This document shows positions 1-6,939 of a stretch of DNA of 20,253 nucleotides, one piece after another. Below the pieces are notes generated by a model that was not told where the DNA came from, did not search any database, and saw only the letters and a list, made by a program, of their open reading frames with translations. The position numbers and the translations under genes are program-made. The stretch comes from JAJYZP01 sp049964535 (GTDB taxonomy: Bacteria; Actinomycetota; Acidimicrobiia; Acidimicrobiales; Acidimicrobiaceae), in NCBI GenBank assembly GCA_049964535.1, contig JBMFXG010000025.1, positions 1 to 20,253 on the forward strand, given 5' to 3'. Every line of letters starts with the position of its first letter. Within the stretch, counting starts at the first letter, position 1.

Positions 1-633
1 CCCAATACTGTCAGAGTGGGTGAGAGACTCTAGAAGTTCGGTTCTTACCTGCAGCGGTAGGATCCTCAGCTCAGATCGAGAGGGAAATGGAGTGTGGACA
101 AAGAAGCAGATCGTAAGGTCGGGTCGAACCTCTCGAAGCATCCCGGGAACAAGGTTGAGGTGGTAGTCGTTCACCAAGACCACAGCGTTCAATTCGGCTC
201 TCAACGCTATCTCGTCTGACATGACTTGGTTGTAGCGACGGTAACTCTCGAAGTCTACGTAGAACTGGTCATCGAAGGAGGGTTCATAGGTCATGTCGAA
301 CAGGCCATGGTAGAGAAACCAGAGTGTCTCGTTTGCGATCCGGTCGTAAGCCCCGACGTAGGTCTCGTGGTCGATGGGTACTGGAGCAAGGTCGATTCCT
401 GGTACCGAGAAGAGTCCTTGCTTGAAGGCAGCCATATCCGCGGTACCGGCAATTGCTGAGATCCAAAGGGCATCTCTGCTCGGTAGTGCAGCCAGCAGTC
501 CTGAGATGAGCCCGCCTGAGCCTCGAATGGGCTTCAACGTATCCTCTGTGTTGAGGAAAGACAGCGGGCCACGATTGGACACGACTACGAGGGAGTAGCG
601 CCTTGGTAATGTCTCTGCTCGGACCTGGTCCAC
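1..633 (-). CDS. otsA: Trehalose-6-phosphate synthase, GT20 family (N-terminal part, cut by window edge)
   Basis: The enzyme transfers glucose from a nucleotide sugar (UDP- or ADP-glucose) to glucose-6-phosphate, giving trehalose-6-phosphate in the cytosol. The minus strand reads open for 211 codons and runs off the left edge. Visible GT20 landmarks in order are an N-terminal VVVSNRGPLSF, the glycine turn GSGGLISG, ALWISAIAG, the ETLWFLYHGLFD segment, NDYHLNLVP and FFVHTPFP, matching the order in E. coli OtsA (SNR, ASAGGL, LWFGWSG, WPAFHY, HDYHLL, FFLHIPFP). The start is GTG at 633: AAAGGAG lies 9 bases upstream and an in-frame stop a few codons further up excludes a longer protein. It is divergent from the glycerate kinase, with about 110 bp for both promoters. 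The C-terminal half is not visible, so a fused trehalose phosphatase domain cannot be excluded. Confidence 0.9.
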   Translation of the reverse strand, partial: MDQVRAETLPRRYSLVVVSNRGPLSFLNTEDTLKPIRGSGGLISGLLAALPSRDALWISAIAGTADMAAFKQGLFSVPGIDLAPVPIDHETYVGAYDRIANETLWFLYHGLFDMTYEPSFDDQFYVDFESYRRYNQVMSDEIALRAELNAVVLVNDYHLNLVPGMLREVRPDLTICFFVHTPFPSRSELRILPLQVRTELLESLTHSDSIG

Positions 634-744
634 GACTGAATACTCCTTTGTGGCTCAAGTTGATTTCAGTCATCGTATGGTAGTTCTGACGAAGGCGGTC
701 CCTTGGGCCGTCTCTCAAGGAGACTCAGAGAGGGAGTTGTGCTG

Positions 745-1773
745 GTGACGATCGTTGTTGCATTTGACAAGTTTCGTGGAACCGCCACCGCCCGCGAACT
801 CTGTGAGGAGGTAGCGAACCGACTTCGAGAGAGAGACCTCGATGTCTGGGCACAGCCTATGTCAGACGGTGGGGAGGGGTTTGGAGCGATAATCGGCTCG
901 GAAGTGCACCTGGCTACTGTCAGCGGTCCTCTTGGCCTGCCGACGCAAGCACATTGGTATAGCCATGGCGATCTCGCCATCGTCGAGATGGCCGAGGCCT
1001 CCGGCCTCGCAAAGGTTGGAGTAAAGGGCTCTGAGAGTGCATTGAGCGCATCGACTCGAGGTACAGGCGAATTAATAGAGTTGGTGCTGGATCAGAAGTT
1101 TCGGCGAATCGTGATCGGTTGCGGAGGCTCCGCATCTACCGATGGCGGTTCGGGCGCCTTGGAGGTGGTGGGCGAGCGCCTTCGGAGAGACGAGATTGAG
1201 GTCACCGTTGCAGTCGATGTTGCAACCAAGTTTCTTGATGCCGCTCGAGTTTTCGGACCGCAAAAAGGAGCGACTCCCGAGGATATCAGGCTTCTCACAG
1301 AGCGGCTCCAGATGCTGGCAGAAAGCTACGTCAGCAGTTTTGGGGTCGATGTTCGTGAAATTCCGGGGACGGGCGCCGCCGGCGGACTTGCAGGAGGATT
1401 GGTGGCATGCGGGGCTCAGATTCGAACCGGCATAGATGTTGTCAGTGAGTATGTCGGACTGCGAGAGCAGTTGTCGCGTGCCTCACTTGTTGTGACCGGT
1501 GAAGGGTGTCTCGATGGCTCAACAGGGGAGGGGAAGGTGGTCGGTGCACTCGTCGACTTGGCAGGTCGGATGGGTCTACCCGTTCTCGTAGTTGCTGGAA
1601 CTATTGAAGCAGTTCCGTCTGCTCTTGCTCTTTATCGCCACATCGAACTGCTTGCACTGGTGGAGCGCTATGGAGAGGAGGAAGCGTTTGCGCATGCGGT
1701 GCGACGGGTCGGGGATCGTGTGCTCGAGAGCGATCTGCTCGACCAACTTATGAGTTCGAATCCTGGCGATTGA
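745..1773 (+). CDS. glxK: Glycerate 2-kinase (GlxK/GarK family)
   Basis: This kinase phosphorylates D-glycerate, in this family usually to 2-phosphoglycerate, feeding lower glycolysis. The 342-residue protein has the family layout: N-terminal IVVAFDKFRGTATA (compare IVVAPDSFKGS in relatives), SDGGEGF at about 40, GCGGSASTDGGSGAL near 120, GTGAAGGLAGGL near 205 and VVTGEGCLDGSTGEGKVV near 250. I chose GTG at 745 because AGGGAG lies 8 bases upstream and the family motif begins right after it; the open frame reaches back to 703 without a ribosome site. The gene ends tail-to-tail with gpgS, overlapping its end by 26 bp. Together with gpgS this suggests recycling of glycerate freed from glucosylglycerate. 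That link is inference, since glycerate from glyoxylate is another possible source. Confidence 0.9.
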   Translation: MTIVVAFDKFRGTATARELCEEVANRLRERDLDVWAQPMSDGGEGFGAIIGSEVHLATVSGPLGLPTQAHWYSHGDLAIVEMAEASGLAKVGVKGSESALSASTRGTGELIELVLDQKFRRIVIGCGGSASTDGGSGALEVVGERLRRDEIEVTVAVDVATKFLDAARVFGPQKGATPEDIRLLTERLQMLAESYVSSFGVDVREIPGTGAAGGLAGGLVACGAQIRTGIDVVSEYVGLREQLSRASLVVTGEGCLDGSTGEGKVVGALVDLAGRMGLPVLVVAGTIEAVPSALALYRHIELLALVERYGEEEAFAHAVRRVGDRVLESDLLDQLMSSNPGD

Positions 1774-2536
1774 TCGGTGGCAGTCGAGTCGGTGTCGATG
1801 TAGATGAGCCGCTGATCTGATTGCGGGGAAGTACATTTGCACAATCGAGAATCGCTCGTGTGACCTCTTCTGCCTGGTGGCCGAGCTCGGCGAGGGAGTG
1901 GTGTCGGTGCCTTTTCATGCCGAGGTCTACCTCTACAATCGATGAACGACCTCCTTGAAGATATGCGTCGACCAAGAGGGCGACGTCAACGCCGAAACCT
2001 GAGACAAGCCTCGCCTGCTCGAGGACGCTGGCCCGCACTGCGATCTCGCCGGCGAGCGGTGAGGCGAGGGTGGCGAGTTCGGGGTAGTAGATCGTGAGAA
2101 GGGGTCGGGCAGTGAGGGTCGTGACTCGCTGACTTTCGTGGCTTGGGTCGCTCTGGTAGGCGGCTTTTGCAAACAAGGTGGATTCAGAGTGCAGGAGCGG
2201 TTCGACAAGGAGTCGTAGGGACCTGGGTTGAAAGTTCTCTAGGTCTGCATCACAGGTAACGATGATATCTGCATTACAGTGTTGGAATCCGAGCCAGAGT
2301 GCTTCTCCCTTGCCTGGTCCGTTCAGTCCGACCTCTTCTGTGTGGACCACGGTGGCGCCAAAGTCGAGGGCCACTTCTGCCGTTCGATCGGTTGAGAAGT
2401 CGTTGACGACGATGATCTGACTGAGAAGCTTTGTAGTTTCGGGATCGGTAAGAACATGGTGTAGGATCGCTGCGATCGTCGACTCTTCATTGTGTGCCGG
2501 AATGACAAGGTCAACGCTTGGGTCGACCTTTACCAT
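1748..2536 (-). CDS. gpgS: Glucosyl-3-phosphoglycerate synthase (GT81 family)
   Basis: GpgS joins glucose from a nucleotide sugar to 3-phosphoglycerate. The product leads to glucosylglycerate, a compatible solute, or primes methylglucose lipopolysaccharide in mycobacteria. The 262-residue protein starts with a GT-A fold (DLVIPAHNEEST, then VNDFSTDRT), has the metal-binding DAD in TCDADLENF, the diagnostic PGKGEALW, TARPLLTIYYPEL, SPLAGE, and GFGVDVALLVDAYLQGG followed by VDLGMKRHRHHSLAELG. All match the mycobacterial enzyme in order. ATG at 2536 is the best start because it just precedes the first beta strand, but no ribosome site is visible. The frame stays open further upstream (to 2806) without recognisable content. 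Mycobacterial GpgS has about 45 more N-terminal residues, so the start is less certain than the identity. Confidence 0.9.
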   Translation of the reverse strand: MVKVDPSVDLVIPAHNEESTIAAILHHVLTDPETTKLLSQIIVVNDFSTDRTAEVALDFGATVVHTEEVGLNGPGKGEALWLGFQHCNADIIVTCDADLENFQPRSLRLLVEPLLHSESTLFAKAAYQSDPSHESQRVTTLTARPLLTIYYPELATLASPLAGEIAVRASVLEQARLVSGFGVDVALLVDAYLQGGRSSIVEVDLGMKRHRHHSLAELGHQAEEVTRAILDCANVLPRNQISGSSTSTPTRLPPINRQDSNS

Positions 2537-2759
2537 GCTCGAGCAAAGTTTGGGGCTCGCAGATTTTGAATGGCGATGAATCCTTTCGGGTGCGTGACAC
2601 TCAGCGATAGTGGAAACTTCAGTCGGGTCTTGGAGTGGACGATACCTACAGAGCAGTCTATGGAGATTCTCGTCAGAACTGCGACCTTTTGTCGTTTGGC
2701 TCCCCGGATAGGGATCCAAGATTTGAACTGGGATGTACAGTAGTAACGCACAGATTTTT

Positions 2760-2850
2760 GTGTCATCAAGAGCGGATGAGGGACGGGCCCAGTGATTCCG
2801 CGGCAACCAGTGTCAACTGTCACCAGGTGCCAAGGCCCGAACGATGATAT
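2760..2850 (+). promoter_or_regulatory. SAM riboswitch, SAM-I clan core lacking P4 (SAM-I/IV-variant-like)
   Basis: An S-adenosylmethionine-binding leader lies just before the threonine-synthase-like gene. The conserved SAM-I core is present in order: ATCAAGAG (2765-2772), GAGGGAC (2778-2784), GGGCCC, TGA, GCGGCAACC (2800-2808), GGTGCCAA (2826-2833) and GATGA (2843-2847). Helix P1 pairs 2760-2767 with 2843-2850, P2 pairs GCGG 2772-2775 with CCGC 2798-2801, and P3 pairs CC..GTG (2807-2812) with CAC..GG (2821-2827). The pseudoknot pairs CGGG 2784-2787 with CCCG 2836-2839 by four G-C type pairs, where the Thermoanaerobacter SAM-I structure has a U-U mismatch. No P4 hairpin lies between the pseudoknot and P1, unlike classical SAM-I. 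P1 ends 3 bases before the Shine-Dalgarno and no terminator follows, so ligand-stabilised P1 probably blocks ribosome access. Confidence 0.92.
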
Positions 2851-2853
2851 CTG

Positions 2854-2859
2854 AGGAGG
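2854..2859 (+). promoter_or_regulatory. Ribosome binding site that fixes the GTG start
   Basis: AGGAGG sits 5 bases before GTG at 2865. An in-frame ATG at 2844 lies inside the riboswitch P1 helix and has no ribosome site, so it is rejected as the start. The site is directly adjacent to the 3' strand of P1. Confidence 0.85.
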
Positions 2860-2864
2860 TAAAA

Positions 2865-4118
2865 GTGTCTTTTGCTAAGGCGCTGCGTTGTAAAGAGTGT
2901 GGGAAGACCTACCCGGTTGAAGCTAATCATGTGTGTGAGATGTGCTTTGGCCCTCTGGAGGTCGACTACGACTACGAGGGAATTCGAGCCTCTATCTCGC
3001 GGGCATCAATCGCACAGGGCCCGTTGTCGATATGGCGATACGCTGACCTTCTCCCAGTGGACTCTACGAATCGAGTTGACCTAGGAGCTGGATTTACTCC
3101 GCTCGTGCGCGCTGAGCGACTTGGGGCTGCGCTCGGTTTGCGTGACCTCTGGATCAAAAACGATACGTTGAACCCAACGGGTTCGTTCAAGGATCGTGTC
3201 GTATCCGTTGCTCTCTCTAAAGCACGCGAGTTAGGGTTTAAAGTTGCTGCCTGTGCCTCGACCGGTAACTTGGCGAACTCGGTTGCGGCTCACGCAGCTT
3301 GGGCAAATATGGACTCGTACGTCTTTATCCCGGCCGACCTAGAGCGGGCGAAGGTGATCACCACAACGGTCTATGGTGGAACGGTCGTGGCGATCGACGG
3401 TAACTATGACGACGTCAATCGACTCTGTGCTGAGATTACCTCAGATGAGCCAACGTGGGCCTTCGTGAACGTCAACGTGCGTTCTTACTACTCTGAAGGC
3501 TCAAAGACCTTAGCCTTTGAGGTTGCAGAGCAGCTGGGCTGGAAAGCGCCCGACCATATTGTGGTACCGGTCGGCTCTGGTTCACAGCTGACCAAGATTC
3601 ACAAGGGCTTCCAGGAGCTCTATCAGGTCGGGCTGTTGGACGAGGAGCCCCACGTTCGGATCTCTGGTGCGCAGCCTGATGGGTGTTCACCGGTTGCCAC
3701 CGCCTTTCGGGAGGGTCACGATTTCGTGAAGCCTGTCCGTCCTCATACGATTGCCAAGTCGCTTGCCATAGGTAATCCTGCCGATGGCCACTACGCCCTT
3801 GATGTGGTCCGGTCCACGGGTGGTTCCTTCGAGTCGGCCACTGACGAGGAGATCAAAGCGGCGATCCGACTCCTGGCGTCTAGCGAGGGGATTTTTGCTG
3901 AGACGGCTGGCGGCGTCACTATTGCTACGCTCCAGAAACTCGCCGCGAGTGGCGTCATTGAACCCGATGAGAGGGTGGTCGCTTATGTCACCGGAAACGG
4001 TCTCAAGACCGTAGAGGCGTTAGCTCCCGACTCTGAGGTTTCGGCAACAATATCACCATCTCTTGAGGCGTTCGCTGAATTTCGTGCCGCTCGAGAGAAG
4101 ACACAAGGAGAGCGTTGA
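2865..4118 (+). CDS. thrC: Threonine-synthase-like PLP enzyme with N-terminal zinc ribbon (possible homocysteine synthase)
   Basis: A fold-type II PLP enzyme of 417 residues, conventionally annotated threonine synthase (O-phosphohomoserine to threonine). Cys9, Cys12, Cys24 and Cys27 form a zinc ribbon. NPTGSFKDR carries the PLP lysine (Lys109), ASTGNLANS follows, and KSLAIGNPADG, ETAGGVTIATL and YVTGNGLKT lie towards the C-terminus. Compared with Thermus threonine synthase, recalled from memory, the HRLEGQK phosphate-binding segment reads RSYYSEGSK and the PLP-phosphate loop GNAGN reads GSGSQ, so the active site belongs to a divergent subfamily. It sits behind a SAM riboswitch and 3 bases before a CysO-like sulfur carrier. 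That context argues for homocysteine synthesis from O-phosphohomoserine using a protein thiocarboxylate. The family is certain; whether it makes threonine or homocysteine is open. Confidence 0.85.
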   Translation: MSFAKALRCKECGKTYPVEANHVCEMCFGPLEVDYDYEGIRASISRASIAQGPLSIWRYADLLPVDSTNRVDLGAGFTPLVRAERLGAALGLRDLWIKNDTLNPTGSFKDRVVSVALSKARELGFKVAACASTGNLANSVAAHAAWANMDSYVFIPADLERAKVITTTVYGGTVVAIDGNYDDVNRLCAEITSDEPTWAFVNVNVRSYYSEGSKTLAFEVAEQLGWKAPDHIVVPVGSGSQLTKIHKGFQELYQVGLLDEEPHVRISGAQPDGCSPVATAFREGHDFVKPVRPHTIAKSLAIGNPADGHYALDVVRSTGGSFESATDEEIKAAIRLLASSEGIFAETAGGVTIATLQKLAASGVIEPDERVVAYVTGNGLKTVEALAPDSEVSATISPSLEAFAEFRAAREKTQGER

Positions 4119-4121
4119 TTC

Positions 4122-4400
4122 ATGGCAGTAGTTGTACGTATTCCAGCCCAGTTGAGGAGTCTGACCGGCGGCGAAGGGGAGCTCTCCTTCGCAGACCACG
4201 ATGACGTTGGGCAGGTCCTTGAAGAGTTGATGGCTCAGTTTCCAGAGCTTGGTTCGAGGATTTTCGATGAGAGCGGAGAAGTTCGGCGATTCGTCAATAT
4301 CTTCGTCGCAGATGAAGATATTCGTTTCTCAGGTGGGCTCCGATGCGCCATCAAGCCTGGTCAAACTGTGTCGATCGTCCCTGCTGTCGCTGGAGGCTGA
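4122..4400 (+). CDS. CysO-like sulfur carrier protein (MoaD/ThiS family)
   Basis: A 92-residue beta-grasp sulfur carrier. Proteins of this family are adenylated at a C-terminal Gly-Gly by an E1-like enzyme and converted to a thiocarboxylate that donates sulfide. The C-terminus ends in free PAVAGG, and RRFVNIFVADEDIRFSGGL is nearly the same as the corresponding stretch of Mycobacterium tuberculosis CysO (RFVNIYVNDEDVRFSGGL). CysO serves cysteine synthesis with CysM in mycobacteria, but here the partner is the threonine-synthase-like enzyme 3 bases upstream. AAGGAG lies 12 bases before the ATG, within the end of the upstream gene. Both genes should be under the SAM riboswitch if cotranscribed. 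No JAMM protease or activating E1 enzyme is encoded in this window. Confidence 0.88.
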   Translation: MAVVVRIPAQLRSLTGGEGELSFADHDDVGQVLEELMAQFPELGSRIFDESGEVRRFVNIFVADEDIRFSGGLRCAIKPGQTVSIVPAVAGG

Positions 4401-4868
4401 GTCTCTCGGACGTCGCAAGATCGTAGCGGCTTGAGGTGATGATGGAGACGACTTCCATGTTTACCGCTTGAGTCGAATAACTGTCCTGAGGGTTCTCCTA
4501 GGTTTGCAGGGGAGGCGTGGTTCTTACCCGTCCTCCCACCATGCTCATTGTGGAACCCAAACTCCATCTGGACCTCAGTGTCCTTTTCTATTGTCGTGAA
4601 GAAGTTGTTGTGACGCGCTCGGGAGCGGGGAAGTAACCTCGTTGAGGAGAACTATCTTCATACTTCACCAAATTGTAACAGTGCTGTAATGGCTAGTTCG
4701 CATGAAACTGGTGAGCTGGTACGTATCTCCCGTGGTTCTTCGAAGCACGGTGTGGCAATGGTCCTCTGTGGGCAGCTGACAAGTTTGCGGCAGGTGCACA
4801 AGAGTAGGTGAGTGTGCACGGATCATTTCTGGAGAGATGCTGGGAGTAGTGCGAGAGGAGTGCTGTTT
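4401..4868 (+). other. Intergenic leader before glnII; no gene recognised
   Basis: None of the short frames on either strand resembles a protein. A weak hairpin is possible at about 4510-4537 (GGGAGG with CCTCCC) but it lacks a T-run, so I do not call it a terminator. The long distance to glnII suggests a promoter region with upstream operators. A GlnR-like pair of half sites at 4675-4690 is listed separately. Confidence 0.5.
4675..4690 (+). promoter_or_regulatory. Possible GlnR-type operator
   Basis: GTAAC, six bases, GTAAT. The actinobacterial GlnR box is roughly GTnAC-n6-GAAAC, so the first half fits fully and the second half only partly. A further GTAAC lies at 4633-4637, 42 bp (about four helical turns) upstream. 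Nitrogen control of glnII by GlnR is known in Streptomyces; here it is only suggested by this motif. Confidence 0.25.
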
Positions 4869-5867
4869 ATGAGTTACCAAGCCGAGTACATCTGGATTGA
4901 CGGGACCAAACCCACGGCAATGCTGAGAAGCAAGACAAAGATCCTCCCTGATGGCGAAGCACTTCCTATCTGGGGATTTGATGGCTCAAGTACTAATCAG
5001 GCGCCGGGCGACCACTCCGATTGTGTTTTGCGCCCAGTATTCTCCTGCAAGGATCCTTTGCGTGGCGGTTCGAATGTGCTTGTTCTTTGCGAGGTAGAGC
5101 TCCCAGACTTTAGTCCGCACCCTTCGAACACGCGCAACGCCTGTGTGGCTGCTGCGGAGAAGTATCGAGATCAGGAACCGCTATTCGGAATCGAGCAGGA
5201 ATATACGTTGATGCGTGATGGACGTCCACTGGGCTTTCCGGAGCAAGGGTATCCAGGGGCACAGGGTCCGTACTATTGCGGTGTAGGAGATGGTCGCGTT
5301 GATGGTCGTCCAATTATTGAGGCCCACACGCAGGCGTGCATCGATGCAGGTTTAGCGATAGAGGGAACCAATGCGGAGGTCTTATTAGGGCAGTGGGAGT
5401 TTCAAATAGGAGTGCTGGGAGCTCCGGCGATCGGTGACCAAATCTGGGTGGCTCGGTGGTTGCTCAACCGAATTGCAGAGGATTTTGGTGTATCCGTCTC
5501 CCTAGACGCCAAGCCGGTAATGGGAGATTGGAACGGTGCTGGTGCGCACACAAACTTCTCGACCAAGGCAATGAGGGAAGGCTGGGATGCGATCATCTCG
5601 GGCTGCGAAGCACTCGGAGGCAGAGTAGAAGAGCACATTGCAAACTACGGTGCAGGAATCGAGGATCGGCTCACTGGGGCTCACGAAACGGCAAGGTATG
5701 ATCGGTTTAGCTATGGCGTGTCCGATCGTGGCGCTTCAATTCGGATACCTTGGGGTGTTGAGAAGGCTCAAAAAGGTTGGATCGAAGATCGACGACCGAA
5801 TGCTAATGCTGACCCGTATGTTGTTGCTCGGCTCATGATCGAGACGATCTGCGGAGCTGCTCTGTAG
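4869..5867 (+). CDS. glnII: Glutamine synthetase, type II (eukaryotic-like GSII)
   Basis: It makes glutamine from glutamate, ammonia and ATP. At 332 residues it has GSII length, far shorter than GSI (about 470). Landmarks in order are WGFDGSSTNQAPG at about 36 (the inter-subunit active-site loop), GIEQEYTLM (metal-binding glutamates), GTNAEVLLGQWEFQIG, GDWNGAGAHTNFSTKAM, YGAGIEDRLTGAHETA and ASIRIPW. No adenylylation tyrosine region as in GSI is expected. ATG at 4869 is chosen because AGAGGAG lies 8 bases upstream and the protein then starts in the usual place; an open stretch back to 4812 lacks a ribosome site. GSII enzymes occur in Streptomyces, Frankia and rhizobia, often beside a GSI. No GSI is in this window. 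It stands alone, with a long leader before it and a gene-free stretch after. Confidence 0.93.
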   Translation: MSYQAEYIWIDGTKPTAMLRSKTKILPDGEALPIWGFDGSSTNQAPGDHSDCVLRPVFSCKDPLRGGSNVLVLCEVELPDFSPHPSNTRNACVAAAEKYRDQEPLFGIEQEYTLMRDGRPLGFPEQGYPGAQGPYYCGVGDGRVDGRPIIEAHTQACIDAGLAIEGTNAEVLLGQWEFQIGVLGAPAIGDQIWVARWLLNRIAEDFGVSVSLDAKPVMGDWNGAGAHTNFSTKAMREGWDAIISGCEALGGRVEEHIANYGAGIEDRLTGAHETARYDRFSYGVSDRGASIRIPWGVEKAQKGWIEDRRPNANADPYVVARLMIETICGAAL

Positions 5868-6019
5868 ATTCTTGAGAGTTCATCGAGGAGGTCGCTCTCG
5901 CAGGAGATCTCGTGGCAAGACCGGGATTCGCGCGACGGTATCTTCGGTCGACGGGCACAACTTGTAGGCTCCCCGTCGCCATAGGGCTTGACGAGGTGTC
6001 GGGCCATGGAAGATTACGA

Positions 6020-6055
6020 ACGCTTGCTCAGCGGTCGGAAACGCCGAGCAAGCGT
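6020..6055. terminator. Perfect 10-bp hairpin downstream of glnII
   Basis: ACGCTTGCTC pairs fully with GAGCAAGCGT across a 16-base loop that can add GCG/CGC pairs. It lies about 150 bp after the glnII stop. No T-run follows on either strand, so termination or mRNA 3'-end protection is possible but not shown. Confidence 0.45.
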
Positions 6056-6354
6056 CGTGGTAGCCGAACGGTAGCTAATCGCTCGGTGTGATGACGAGGG
6101 GAGACGGTGTTTGGCCGTTGTCGCGCAACGCATGGCGTGGAGGTCTTTGAGATAATCAGGTCTTGATTCAAGCACCTAGTCATGCGAGTCGCTCGCGTCC
6201 TGCATCGATGCGTTGGTGGACTGGTTGTTGGCTTTGTTCATGAGCACTGGTCTCAACCAAGTTTTGCCTAAAGACCTGTTCCTGAGCCGCATTTGATATC
6301 GAATACCTTCGACTATCTGTGCCACAAGACCCATTGAATCCGTAAAGTACGGGC

Positions 6355-6375
6355 CGACCCTCCCTGGTCGGGTCG
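6355..6375 (+). terminator. Possible hairpin with short T-rich tail
   Basis: CGACCC pairs with GGGTCG across 9 bases, followed by TTGTT on the plus strand. It is a weak terminator candidate with no plus-strand gene directly before it, so it would have to end an unannotated transcript or a long glnII message. Confidence 0.3.
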
Positions 6376-6529
6376 TTGTTCGGTGCCGGCTGTGAGCAAG
6401 AGCTCTTGCTGTCACGACCTAGCTCTACTGGCCGAGTTTTTTGGAACTCACAGCTGGCAGACGTCTATGAAACGATTCCGAGGGTTCAGGCTTTCCTGTG
6501 GACCAGCACGATGTTAAGTCTTGGAAAGA

Positions 6530-6568
6530 CCCAGTGCTCCAACGGTGCTGTGGCGTTGGAGCACTGGG
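6530..6568. repeat. 15-bp perfect inverted repeat
   Basis: The arm 6530-6544 (CCCAGTGCTCCAACG) is fully complementary to 6554-6568, with a 9-base loop. It is the strongest hairpin in the gene-free stretch. It has no plus-strand T-run; on the minus strand the hairpin is followed by a pyrimidine-rich TCTTTCC. It could be a minus-strand terminator, a structured small RNA or a protein-binding palindrome. Confidence 0.7.
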
Positions 6569-6885
6569 AACTCGTCATTCGGGGGCGACTTTTGGTGTTG
6601 TTACTAGCTCGAGACTACCAGGTCGCGTGGGTACTCTCCTCGATTGGAGTCTTGGCCGAACCCTCCAAGTAGTGATGGCGGAAGGGGAGATACACCGTGA
6701 AGACGGTTTCATACTGCCGATAGATGCGCTGACGAGCGAGTTGGGTACACCCAGCTTGTTTGGTGGCAACGATCGCTGCTTGCTTCGACCAATGTCGTGA
6801 TGGAATCTGCGTCTTAAGGCCCCCATCTGCCGTCTTCTATCTCGCTCCTCAATGGATGCAACTGTTGGTTGAGGTGGTAGTGTGG

Positions 6886-6912
6886 TTAGCACTCAGGTAT
6901 TGAGAGTGCTAA
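6886..6912 (+). promoter_or_regulatory. CIRCE operator (HrcA binding site)
   Basis: TTAGCACTC, nine bases, GAGTGCTAA is an exact match to the CIRCE consensus. It ends 27 bases before the groEL start, so HrcA repression with release on heat shock is expected. I cannot place the -35 and -10 boxes confidently. Confidence 0.95.
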
Positions 6913-6939
6913 CAGAACCCAACGGAGGGAACTGAAAAG

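Larger units (their letters stand above)
5868..6939. other. Gene-free stretch of about 1.07 kb with several perfect inverted repeats
   Basis: Short frames exist on both strands (for example minus 6176-6415 and 6575-6892), but none resembles a known protein, has a good ribosome site, or shows the base pattern of the neighbouring genes. Three hairpins (6020-6055, 6355-6375, 6530-6568) and the CIRCE operator before groEL are the only structures I can support. The stretch could hold a small RNA or a decayed gene. I found no match to tmRNA, RNase P or SRP RNA landmarks. Confidence 0.5.

Noticed and set aside
284..718. 144-residue minus-strand frame over the otsA start
   Set aside because: It is Arg/Pro-rich shadow sequence; the overlapping frame starting at 633 carries clear GT20 motifs.
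2700..2740. tRNA-like T-arm (TTCAAAT context) on the minus strand
   Set aside because: No matching acceptor, D or anticodon arms; the sequence adjoins the SAM riboswitch and is a chance match.
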